A stretch of DNA of 64,000 bases from Thermoclostridium stercorarium subsp. stercorarium DSM 8532. Its GTDB lineage: Bacteria > Bacillota > Clostridia > DSM-8532. Shown here piece after piece: positions 53,033 through 61,504 of this stretch (position 1 is the stretch's first letter; each line of letters begins with the position of its first letter). The position numbers and the translations under genes were made by a program. The DNA lies in NCBI RefSeq assembly GCF_000331995.1, contig NC_020134.1, positions 2,578,627 through 2,642,626 of the forward strand, in the 5' to 3' direction. The notes below the pieces were generated by a model. The model was not told the origin of the DNA. It ran no database searches and was given only the letters and a program-made list of their open reading frames with translations.

Positions 53033-54301
53033 ATGGAAATTACCGAAAAAGAGTTTGAAACTGCAGTACTGAGCTGTAATCTGCCCGCAGCGGCTATTTT
53101 TTACAGCGACGGTTGTCCCGCAATCAGTTCGGTAATGCCTGTTTTTGAAAATATATCCGCCATGTTTTCCGATAAAATGCGGTTTGTCAAGGTCAATAAG
53201 GATGCAAATCCCGGACTTGCAAGAAAATATAATGCAGAGCACGGTTCAACAATAGTGTTTTTCAGAGACGGGAAAAATTTCGGCAAAACCATTTCAGGCT
53301 ACACCGATGAAACTGAATTAAAACGCGCTATCGAAGACGTCCTGTCCAATAAATGCGAATACCTTGAACGTGATAAAACCTCCTGCGATGTCTTGATTCT
53401 GGGCGGAGGCCCCGCAGGGCTTACCGCGGCAATATACGCAGCCCGTGCCAGACTTTACACCGTCATTGTTGATGAAAACACGGTCGGCGGCCAGGTCGCC
53501 ACCACTTACCAGGTTGCCAACTATCCGGGAACAAACGGGGTTATCAGCGGCATTGACCTGGTTAACAATATGAAAAAACAGGCACTGGATTTCGGAGCCC
53601 GGATTGATGACTTGCAGGATATATTAAAAATCGACCTTACAGGGGAAATAAAAAAACTTAAAACCAAAAAGACGGATTATTACGCCCGCGCTGTTATAAT
53701 AGCCACAGGAGCGACACCGCGTAAATTGGGAATTGAGGGCGAAGAAAAATTTACCGGGAAAGGTGTACACTACTGTGCAACCTGTGACGGCGCCCTTTAT
53801 TATGATGCCAATGTGATAGTCGTAGGCGGCGGGGATGCGGCCGTCGAGGAAGCGGTATTCCTTACGCGGTTTGCCAAAAAGGTGACTGTCGTACACAGAA
53901 GGGATCACTTTACCGCTGTAAAATCGGCACAGGATGAGCTTTTTAAAAATCCTGCCATTGAGGTGTTGTTCAATACCGAAGTAAAGGCTATACATGGAAC
54001 CGATTTTGTTACCGGGGTTACATTGTTTAACAATAAAACCAACAGCAGTTATGAGATGCCGATTGACGGAATTTTCATATATATCGGCAATGAACCGAAA
54101 AGCCAGATGTTTAAAGGCCTGCTCGAGACCGATGAGCGCGGCTACATTATGACCGACGAGAACATGCAAACATCGGTTAAAGGGGTTTTTGCCGCCGGTG
54201 ACGTCAGGAAAAAGGAAGTTCGTCAGATTACAACCGCGGTCGGAGACGGTACGGTTGCCGCCATAATGGCCGGACGTTATCTGGCTGCGAATGGTAATTG
54301 A
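53033..54301 (+). CDS. trxB: Thioredoxin-like domain fused to thioredoxin reductase
   Basis: Flavoprotein of 422 residues, about 110 longer than TrxB. Residues 1-105 form a thioredoxin-like fold whose active site reads GCPAIS: one Cys (C28) is kept and the second is lost. From about 118 a complete NADPH-type reductase follows: GGGPAGLTAAIYAARA for FAD, the redox pair CATCDG, GGGDAAVEEA and HRRDHF for NADPH, and GVFAAGDVR. GGGGGG lies 18 bases before the ATG, unusually far; in-frame ATT/ATA codons lie nearer. A glutaredoxin gene follows, forming a thiol-redox operon. Confidence 0.88.
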   Translation: MEITEKEFETAVLSCNLPAAAIFYSDGCPAISSVMPVFENISAMFSDKMRFVKVNKDANPGLARKYNAEHGSTIVFFRDGKNFGKTISGYTDETELKRAIEDVLSNKCEYLERDKTSCDVLILGGGPAGLTAAIYAARARLYTVIVDENTVGGQVATTYQVANYPGTNGVISGIDLVNNMKKQALDFGARIDDLQDILKIDLTGEIKKLKTKKTDYYARAVIIATGATPRKLGIEGEEKFTGKGVHYCATCDGALYYDANVIVVGGGDAAVEEAVFLTRFAKKVTVVHRRDHFTAVKSAQDELFKNPAIEVLFNTEVKAIHGTDFVTGVTLFNNKTNSSYEMPIDGIFIYIGNEPKSQMFKGLLETDERGYIMTDENMQTSVKGVFAAGDVRKKEVRQITTAVGDGTVAAIMAGRYLAANGN

Positions 54302-54351
54302 CATAAATATACAGAATTTTGGCCAATATAAACTGAAAGGAGTGTTGATAA

Positions 54352-54582
54352 ATGAAAGTTACTGTTTATTCCACGCCCACATGTCCGTACTGCGTAATGG
54401 CAAAAAATTATCTTGCGGAAAGAAATATACCTTTTGAAGATATCGATGTATCCGCTGATCCTGCGAAAGCAATGGAAATGATAAAGAAATCAGGCCAAAG
54501 GGGTGTGCCGGTTATAGATATCAACGGAAATATAGTAATCGGTTTTGACAGGGAAAGAATTGACGAGTTGCTTAATCAATAA
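54352..54582 (+). CDS. Glutaredoxin-like protein (YruB/NrdH type)
   Basis: Thioredoxin-fold protein of 76 residues with active site CPYC (TPTCPYCVMAK), a cis-proline segment GQRGVPVIDI and the C-terminal GFDRERIDELL. Small proteins of this type accept electrons from thioredoxin reductase, so the fused reductase 50 bases upstream may be its donor; the lost cysteine in that fused domain makes this plausible. GAAAGGAG precedes the ATG. A terminator follows directly. Confidence 0.9.
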   Translation: MKVTVYSTPTCPYCVMAKNYLAERNIPFEDIDVSADPAKAMEMIKKSGQRGVPVIDINGNIVIGFDRERIDELLNQ

Positions 54583-54606
54583 GCGGCCGCGGATTCTTCC
54601 CTCCGG

Positions 54607-54643
54607 AGAGCTGTCTCAGCTATTGCTGAGGCAGCTCTTTTTT
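54607..54643 (+). terminator. Terminator of the thioredoxin reductase-glutaredoxin operon
   Basis: AGAGCTGTCTCAG (54607-54619) pairs with CTGAGGCAGCTCT (54626-54638), followed by six Ts. The 213 bases from there to the next gene show no other feature. Confidence 0.85.
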
Positions 54644-54856
54644 ATGGTTCTCCGGCTATTGCCTGGCCTAATTTAAGTAAAATGAGTTCATATAAATTTA
54701 CCGACAGATGTTTATGCTTGATTGTCTTCTTTTCAGGTTTGTGTCTGGAACAACTTTAAACCTTACTGTACTTTTTCACCTCATGTTTACACTCAAGTCG
54801 CTTTTTTCTCATTATTAATTGAAATGCAAATCCAAAAAATTTAAAGGGGTGTTATT

Positions 54857-55897
54857 ATGGGTGGAATTGATTTTAGTAAGGGACAAAGTTATGACGGCAC
54901 AATTATCGACGGAGGTTTCATCTATGCAAATGGACCGGAGAATATATGCAACAACTTAATAAACACAGACGCAAAGGGTAAATGCTATGTTGCAATTCCT
55001 CTTCAGAGTGGAAAAACCTATGAAGCAGAGTTTTATAAATGGAATTATTCCAGTAAAACAATCCGCATCGGTATTGGCATTAAAAACGACTCCACAACAC
55101 AGCAGGGCTCAGTTACCATTTTAAAATCAGCAATAATGTCCGGATATGTAAATGAATCTAATCCAAGCCAGTATATCGGAGCAGACATGTGTCTTTCCTT
55201 TATGCAAAGCTCATTATCAACTAATGTTACAATACCTGTCGGAACTTCCGGAAACCCAACTCAAGGTTTTAAGGCTTTAATATCACAAGCTGTATCCGGT
55301 TGCAAAGTTATAAATGGGCGTGTAAGATTTAGAGTAAATTCAGGAAATTTGCTTAAATGTAAAATATTTTTTGTAGAAGATGGCTCTGACTGGGAAAAAA
55401 GAGCCGGTTTGACAAGTCTAATTAGCATTAATGATTTAAATCTCTATGATGAAGCTTTCGAGGTTCCAAAAACTTATTATGAACAAGGCGGTTCTACCGG
55501 GCTTTATAAATACATTCAAAGATATGGCCCGATAGGAACAGAGCCCCAAATATTTGCATTGGGTAATGGCGCAGGAAAAGTAGTAACGGATAAATACAAT
55601 ACCGATGAATTTGAGGAACCAGAATATACGCTACCATTTGAAAGAAAAGGAAATATGGCTAACTGGGGTATTGTGTACACATTTTACGGCACAAATCCCA
55701 ATGCTAAAAAAGTTAAATTAACTCCGCTTGGTAAAAAGTTACCGGCGGTATATGTAGTTAAGGAAAATGGTATATGGAAAAAAGTAACCGCAACACAACT
55801 TTCGCCTGCAACCCTTACTTTAACGGGTGGGACAACATTCTGGTTCATTTTACCTGGAGGAAACGGCGGAGAAGTGAAGATTCAATACGTAGAATAA
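54857..55897 (+). CDS. Orphan beta-rich protein, 346 residues
   Basis: I do not recognise this protein. AAAGGGG lies 7 bases before the ATG. It has no signal peptide or membrane helix and is rich in Gly, Ser, Thr, Asn and aromatic residues with beta-type alternation. An N-terminal half (about 1-200) ends KIFFVEDGSDWEKRAG; a C-terminal half has IQRYGPIGTEPQIFALGNGAG and ends TLTGGTTFWFILPGGNGGEVKIQYVE. The AT content is visibly higher and codon use differs from its neighbours (many AAA/AAT, few GCG/CGG), which hints at transfer. It has its own terminator and sits before the polysaccharide genes. A tail or surface protein is possible. Confidence 0.7.
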   Translation: MGGIDFSKGQSYDGTIIDGGFIYANGPENICNNLINTDAKGKCYVAIPLQSGKTYEAEFYKWNYSSKTIRIGIGIKNDSTTQQGSVTILKSAIMSGYVNESNPSQYIGADMCLSFMQSSLSTNVTIPVGTSGNPTQGFKALISQAVSGCKVINGRVRFRVNSGNLLKCKIFFVEDGSDWEKRAGLTSLISINDLNLYDEAFEVPKTYYEQGGSTGLYKYIQRYGPIGTEPQIFALGNGAGKVVTDKYNTDEFEEPEYTLPFERKGNMANWGIVYTFYGTNPNAKKVKLTPLGKKLPAVYVVKENGIWKKVTATQLSPATLTLTGGTTFWFILPGGNGGEVKIQYVE

Positions 55898-55959
55898 TCT
55901 TATGAGTAAGTGGAAGCAAGAATTGAAAACCCATATATCAATTTATCTAATGTCAGAAA

Positions 55960-55990
55960 AGGGCTATCTAAGGTTGAGATAGCTCTTTTT
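55960..55990 (+). terminator. Terminator of the orphan beta-rich gene
   Basis: AGGGCTATCT (55960-55969) pairs with AGATAGCTCT (55977-55986) with one G-T pair, followed by five Ts. The remaining AT-rich spacer to 56263 holds only a promoter candidate. Confidence 0.75.
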
Positions 55991-56201
55991 ATGTACAGCA
56001 TTAATACCAACCAAATACAACTGTTGAAACAGAATTATATATAAAACCAAAGTTGTATTATTTCCTGGAGTTTTTTGAATGCAGTGCATATTTTAAATTA
56101 AAATTTATTTTGACATCTTTACCTGCAATTCTTTTATTTCAAAACATCAGCCATAAAAAATATAAAACTATTTTTACTTATTTGAGCGGAAATGGAATTA
56201 C

Positions 56202-56228
56202 TTGCGAAATTATTCTGATTGCTATAAT
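56202..56228 (+). promoter_or_regulatory. Candidate promoter of the polysaccharide operon
   Basis: TTGCGA (56202-56207), 15 bases, then a perfect TATAAT (56223-56228), about 35 bases before the CapK-type start. The spacer is short, so strength is uncertain. Confidence 0.45.
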
Positions 56229-56263
56229 ATAAATAGAGTTATATGAAGCCTGAAAGGAGATTT

Positions 56264-57625
56264 ATGATGGATTTAAATGCTGCTGTAATACGAAGGATAG
56301 TTTTCCCCCTTATGCACATTGTAAAAGGTAACAACATTGCGGAATACTTAGTATCCTTGCAGCAGAGCCAGTATTTTTCAAAAGAAGAGCTTCATAACCT
56401 TCAGAAAGAAAAACTGAAAAAGCTGTTGCTTCATTGTGTTAAATATGTGCCCGCATATGAGCCGTATAAATATTTAATTCCCTTAATAAACGAAGATCCA
56501 TTTGGTGCGTTATCCGAGTTTCCCATACTTACAAAACAACAGGTAAACAAACACATGAACGATCTGATTTACATCAATGCTGACAGAAGCAGGCTGATTC
56601 CCAACAGAACAGGCGGTTCCACAGGAGAACCTGTAAGGTTTTTTATTGACAGGCCCACTTCGGAATATTCCGAAGCCGCAAGGTGGCGCGGACTTTCGTG
56701 GTGGGACATAAACATCGGCGACAAGTGCCTTATGGTGTGGGGAAATCCTCTGGAATTAAACAAAAGGGAAAATCTCATATATAATATGAAAGAAAGGTTT
56801 TTGAAAAACATAATTTTTATTTCGGCCTTCAGCCTTAATCCCCAATCCATTGAGAAATATTCAAAAATGATAAATTTGCAAAAACCGAGGTATTTTTACG
56901 GTTATGCTTCGGCATTATACCTTTTGGCACAGTTAATGATGAAAAAAAATATAAAGTTAAAATACAAACTCACGGGCATAGTTTCCACGTCCGAAACACT
57001 TTATGATTTTCAGCGCGAGACCATTGAAAAGGTGTTTGACTGCCCGGTGATTAATGAATACGGTGCGAGAGACGCAGGTATAATAGCATATGAATGCCCC
57101 TGCGGAAAAATGCATCTTTCAGCTGAAAACATGATTGTTGAGATATTGGACATTGAAACCAAAAAAAGGGTTGGCTCCGGACAAACCGGCCTTGTTGTTG
57201 TAACAGACCTGAACAACTATTCAATGCCAAGGATAAGATATCTTCTCGGTGACGTTGCGGCGCTGTCGGAAGAGGACTGTAACTGCGGAAGGTCTCTTCC
57301 TGTTATTGAAAAAATCGAGGGCCGCGAAGATGATATATTTATATCCTTAAACGGAAATTATGTTCATGGTGTTTATTTTTGCAATCTTGCACGCAATTAT
57401 TCAAGCATAAGGCAGTTCCAGGTCATACAAAAGACCAGAAGCGACATACTGCTGAAAATAATTAAAAGCGATAATTTCAACGAAAGCGAAATTCAGTCTT
57501 ATATTAATGAAATACATAAAATAATGGGTCCCGTTAACATCAAGGTTGAATATACCGATATTATTGAACCTACCGCATCAGGCAAGATCAGATATTCAAA
57601 ACGGGAATTCCCCATTAGCGTTTGA
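56264..57625 (+). CDS. CapK/PaaK-family adenylate-forming enzyme
   Basis: Predicted acyl- or aryl-adenylate-forming enzyme of 453 residues related to phenylacetate-CoA ligase and to CapK proteins of capsule clusters. Motifs: NRTGGSTGEPVRFFID (P-loop like), NEYGARDAGIIAYEC, LGDVAA and the C-terminal SGKIRYSKREF with the catalytic Lys. Cysteines in ECPCG and CNCGR may hold zinc. In this context it probably activates an acyl or amino acid decoration for the wall polymer. AAAGGAG supports ATG 56264 (or 56267). Confidence 0.8.
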   Translation: MMDLNAAVIRRIVFPLMHIVKGNNIAEYLVSLQQSQYFSKEELHNLQKEKLKKLLLHCVKYVPAYEPYKYLIPLINEDPFGALSEFPILTKQQVNKHMNDLIYINADRSRLIPNRTGGSTGEPVRFFIDRPTSEYSEAARWRGLSWWDINIGDKCLMVWGNPLELNKRENLIYNMKERFLKNIIFISAFSLNPQSIEKYSKMINLQKPRYFYGYASALYLLAQLMMKKNIKLKYKLTGIVSTSETLYDFQRETIEKVFDCPVINEYGARDAGIIAYECPCGKMHLSAENMIVEILDIETKKRVGSGQTGLVVVTDLNNYSMPRIRYLLGDVAALSEEDCNCGRSLPVIEKIEGREDDIFISLNGNYVHGVYFCNLARNYSSIRQFQVIQKTRSDILLKIIKSDNFNESEIQSYINEIHKIMGPVNIKVEYTDIIEPTASGKIRYSKREFPISV

Positions 57626-57735
57626 CATAATTTTTTATTTGCATCATAATCATAATCACTGAATTGTTTTTATTTATAAGCTTTTTGCCATACTGTCTTG
57701 AGAAAAATTAAATTTAGAAAGCAACAGGTGATCGC

Positions 57736-59226
57736 TTGAATACGCATGAAGTAAAAAAAACAATGGTTAAAGATACACTGCTGTATCTTCCGGCAAGAAT
57801 AATAGAAGGCTTAATCGGCCTTATTACGATAACGCTATATACCAGTTTCTTCGCACCTGAGGTATACGGTTATTACGGCCTTATAACCACTACAATAAAT
57901 ATTTCCTCTTTTTTGCTGCTGGGATGGCTGATCCAGTCGGTTTACCGGTATGTAAACTCCTACGACACCGACAAAAGGCGTACTCTTTTTTATTCCACGT
58001 CCTTTACGCTGTGGTTGTCCGCAAACGTACTGGTTGTGGTTGTGGTGGGCATTGGCTTACTTCTTACCGGGAGGACAAGGGAAGATTATATTAATGAATT
58101 ACTTCTCCTCAGCCTTTTCATGTTTGTCACATACAATACCAGTCAGGTCCTTATATCTGTTTTGTCGGCAACCCGGAAAACCAAGCTTCTTCTTTTTCTT
58201 TCCATTTTTTCGGTTTCAATGAAGCTTCTGCTCACCGTTTTCCTGGTTCATACGTATCAGAACAATGACTATACTCCCGCTTCCGCCGTTATAAGCAATA
58301 TAGCTGTGGATTTTATAGTAATAGCGGTAATCGTGTTCAGAATAAAAATATACAAATATTTTACCCTTAAATATTTTTCCAAAAGAATCCTGAAAAAATT
58401 TATGGCATACAGTCTTCCCCTTGTTGGGGTAAATATTACAATGAGTATTCTGAACCTCTCGGACAGATATGTAATTACACCGTTACTGGGCACCGAACAG
58501 ATGGGAATATACCATGCCAACTACACCATTTCCTCAACGGTTTTCAATCTCATCCTTGTTGCCGTAATGCGCGGTGTTTACCCGTCAATACTGAAAAACT
58601 GGCGTCAGAACAACAAGGAACAGACCGAATATTTTCTTTCTCAGGCAGTGAGGTATTATTTGCTGGTATCCACACCCGCCCTTACCGGACTGTGTATTTT
58701 ATCGAGCACCGTTTCAAAACTTTTTCTTGATGCCGCATATTTTGAAAACGGTTTTGTAATAATATGGGTTGCAATAGGAATGTTCCTGTACGGCCTTGCC
58801 GAATACAGCAACAAAGCCTGGGAACTTACTTCAAACACAAAACCCCTTTTCTACAATACGGTAATAAGTGCTGTATTAAATGTGGTCCTTAATATTGTTT
58901 TTGTTAAAATATACGGTTACAGGGCTGCGGCAGTGAATACCGCGCTGGCTTACCTTGTATATTTGGCCCTTTCCCTCTCCAGAAGCAGAAAAATATTGAA
59001 AATCACATTCAACCCGTCAAGTATGGCACGCATTGTCCTTAGTTGCGTTATAATGGGGCTGGTTGTATGGACCGAAATCCGTTTTATGCAAATTTCCGTT
59101 ATAACCCTTGCTTTATCCGTAATAACAGGGTGTGTTGTGTATTTTGCATGCCTGACTGTAACGGGTGAATTAAAGACTGAAATGAGCTATCTGATGAATT
59201 GGATAAAGAGCATGAAAAAACAGTGA
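57736..59226 (+). CDS. Wzx-like oligosaccharide flippase
   Basis: Integral membrane protein of 496 residues with about 14 helices of the MATE/Wzx type (polysaccharide biosynthesis protein family). It would flip a lipid-linked repeat unit across the membrane. TLLYLPARIIEGLIGLITITLYT opens the protein, and SLPLVGVNITMSILNLSDRYVITPLLG is a typical central block. The start is TTG at 57736, with AGGTGAT just upstream; the first in-frame ATG (57763) lacks a ribosome binding site. It lies between the CapK-type gene and the GT4-CsaB fusion. Confidence 0.88.
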   Translation: MNTHEVKKTMVKDTLLYLPARIIEGLIGLITITLYTSFFAPEVYGYYGLITTTINISSFLLLGWLIQSVYRYVNSYDTDKRRTLFYSTSFTLWLSANVLVVVVVGIGLLLTGRTREDYINELLLLSLFMFVTYNTSQVLISVLSATRKTKLLLFLSIFSVSMKLLLTVFLVHTYQNNDYTPASAVISNIAVDFIVIAVIVFRIKIYKYFTLKYFSKRILKKFMAYSLPLVGVNITMSILNLSDRYVITPLLGTEQMGIYHANYTISSTVFNLILVAVMRGVYPSILKNWRQNNKEQTEYFLSQAVRYYLLVSTPALTGLCILSSTVSKLFLDAAYFENGFVIIWVAIGMFLYGLAEYSNKAWELTSNTKPLFYNTVISAVLNVVLNIVFVKIYGYRAAAVNTALAYLVYLALSLSRSRKILKITFNPSSMARIVLSCVIMGLVVWTEIRFMQISVITLALSVITGCVVYFACLTVTGELKTEMSYLMNWIKSMKKQ

Positions 59227-59263
59227 TATTGGAATGCGTAAAAACGGAATGAGGAGTTGTTCT

Positions 59264-61504
59264 ATGAAAGTATTGCATTTAATTGGCGGCGGAGACGAGG
59301 GCGGCGCAAAAAGCCATGTTCTGTCCCTCGTTCAGCAGCTTGGGAACCATATAAGCGTAAAGCTTATAAGCCTGCGTCCCGGTCCTTTCGCCGAGGACGC
59401 AAAAAAAATGGGTATTGACGTGGAAGTAATACACACAGGGAATATTTTTAAGGATATCAGTCTGGTGAGAAAAATCATTGAAAACGGCAGGTATGATATC
59501 CTCCATACCCATGGCGCAAAAGCAAATATGATTGGCGTTTTTATGAAAAAACAGACCAAAATCCCGGTGGTTTCCACAATACATAGTGATTACCGGCTGG
59601 ATTACCTGAACAGTATATGGAAAATGTATACATTCGGTCTTATAAACACGGTATCGCTGAGGTTTCTGGACTATTATGTCGCCGTTTCGAATAATTTCAG
59701 GGAAATGCTGATAAAAAGAGGTTTTCCGCCCCAGCGAATTTATACGGTTTATAACGGTATTCCTTTTGACAAACCCGTAGACATAATGCCTCCCGAGGAT
59801 TTTGCGAAAAAATACGGTTTTCCTATACAGCCCGGAGACATTTTTATAGGGATTCTTGCAAGACTCGACCCTGTTAAGGGACATACAGTTTTTCTTGACG
59901 CAGCGGCCAAAGTTGCGAAAAAATGCCCACAAGCCAGATTTTTAATCGGAGGTCCGGGCGACGATTTGAGGCCTTCCCTTGAAAAAAGGGCAAGCCGGCT
60001 TGGAATTTCCGACAAAGTTTTCTTTCTCGGCAAGGTAACCGAGCCCTACTCGTTTTTTAACCTTATAGATATAAACGTGTTGGCGTCCTACAGCGAAAGT
60101 TTCCCTTACGTTATACTTGAGGGTGCAAGGATGAAAAAAGCAACTGTCTCAAGCCGTGTCGGCGGCCTTGAAGATTTGTTTGTGCAGGGCGAAAACGGCT
60201 ATCTTTTCACTCCGGGCGACAGCGATGCTCTTGCCGATTACCTTATCGAGCTTATATGTGATGAGGAGAAAAGACGCCGTTTTGGGGAAAATATTTACAA
60301 ATCGGCCAGCGAGAGGTTTTCGTTAAAAGCTATGACCGAAACCCAACTGAGTATTTACAGCCGAATAATGAAGCAGGTGAAAAAATCGAAGTCGGACCGG
60401 AAGAAATATGATATTGCAATACTGGGTTATTACGGGTACCGTAACAGCGGCGATGATGCAATACTGAAATCGATAATCGGGCAGCTTAAGCAAAAAAACG
60501 AAGAATTGTCCATTGTGGTTCTGTCAAACGACCCCCATGAAACCCGCACTCTTTACAAGGTCCAGGCCGTGCATCGTTTTAATCCGTTCAGCGTCCCGGC
60601 CGTTTTATCCAAAACCCGGCTTTTCATTGCCGGCGGCGGAACGCTTATTCAGGACGGTACAAGCAGCAGATCGCTGTGGTATTATCTTTTCGTCCTGCAC
60701 CTTGCGAAAAGCAAAGGGGCCCGGACCGTGCTGCTTGCAAACGGGCTGGGGCCGCTCACGGGTAAAGGCAACAGAAAAGTCGCAGCCAGGATACTTAACA
60801 GGATGGATGCAATCACGCTGCGTGATTCCAACGCTTACGATGAACTGATATCACTGAACGTAACAAAGCCTGTTATCAAGATCACCGCAGATCCCGCTTT
60901 AATTCTGACATCATGCGATCTTTCAGCAGGGGCCAGGATTCTGCGAAAAGAAGGCATTCCTGCCGACAGGAAACTTGTGGCATTGTGCGTCAGAAAATGG
61001 AAGAAAGTTAAAAACGCCGTTCAGATTCTCGCATCTGTAGCTGACAGAATAGTAACCGACTTCGGTGCCACGCCCGTATTTATCTCCATGCAGCACCCTG
61101 ACGATTTGCGTTTTTCGGAAAAGGTCCTTAAACAGATGAAACAGAAAGGATATATTCTCTCGCAGAGGTATACGGTGGATGAAACCCTTTCAGTAATGGG
61201 AAACATGAGCCTGGTTATCGGCATGCGCCTGCATTCGCTGATATATGCCGCGAACCTGAACATCCCCATGGTCGGCCTTGCCTATGAACAAAAAGTGGGC
61301 TCTTTCATGGAATCAATAAATCAGCCGTATGTAGACTGGAATGAAAATTTCAGCATGGACGAGTTGTTAGCCAAATTAAGCGACGTATGGGAAAACCCGG
61401 ACAGGATAAAAAGGGAGCTGGAGGAAATCAAGCCGCAGCTTGAGAAAATGGTAATTGATTCGGTGGATCTCACCCTTTCCTTCCTGCCTGCCGATCCGAA
61501 ATAG
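59264..61504 (+). CDS. csaB: GT4 glycosyltransferase fused to CsaB-type pyruvyl transferase
   Basis: A 746-residue two-enzyme fusion. Residues 1 to about 370 are a GT-B retaining glycosyltransferase (LHLIGGGDEGGAKSHVLSL, YTVYNGIPFD, LARLDPVKGHTVFLDA, SESFPYVILEGARM with the E-x7-E type motif). From about 381 follows a polysaccharide pyruvyl transferase (ILGYYGYRNSGDDAIL, FIAGGGTLIQDGTS and VIGMRLHSLIYAANLN). CsaB adds ketal pyruvate to the wall polymer that binds SLH domains. GAGGAG lies 7 bases before ATG 59264. The 3' end overlaps the convergent ligase gene by 35 bases. Confidence 0.88.
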   Translation: MKVLHLIGGGDEGGAKSHVLSLVQQLGNHISVKLISLRPGPFAEDAKKMGIDVEVIHTGNIFKDISLVRKIIENGRYDILHTHGAKANMIGVFMKKQTKIPVVSTIHSDYRLDYLNSIWKMYTFGLINTVSLRFLDYYVAVSNNFREMLIKRGFPPQRIYTVYNGIPFDKPVDIMPPEDFAKKYGFPIQPGDIFIGILARLDPVKGHTVFLDAAAKVAKKCPQARFLIGGPGDDLRPSLEKRASRLGISDKVFFLGKVTEPYSFFNLIDINVLASYSESFPYVILEGARMKKATVSSRVGGLEDLFVQGENGYLFTPGDSDALADYLIELICDEEKRRRFGENIYKSASERFSLKAMTETQLSIYSRIMKQVKKSKSDRKKYDIAILGYYGYRNSGDDAILKSIIGQLKQKNEELSIVVLSNDPHETRTLYKVQAVHRFNPFSVPAVLSKTRLFIAGGGTLIQDGTSSRSLWYYLFVLHLAKSKGARTVLLANGLGPLTGKGNRKVAARILNRMDAITLRDSNAYDELISLNVTKPVIKITADPALILTSCDLSAGARILRKEGIPADRKLVALCVRKWKKVKNAVQILASVADRIVTDFGATPVFISMQHPDDLRFSEKVLKQMKQKGYILSQRYTVDETLSVMGNMSLVIGMRLHSLIYAANLNIPMVGLAYEQKVGSFMESINQPYVDWNENFSMDELLAKLSDVWENPDRIKRELEEIKPQLEKMVIDSVDLTLSFLPADPK

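Noticed and set aside
53624-54304. 226-codon minus-strand frame
   Set aside because: Antisense of the thioredoxin reductase domain; no start signal.
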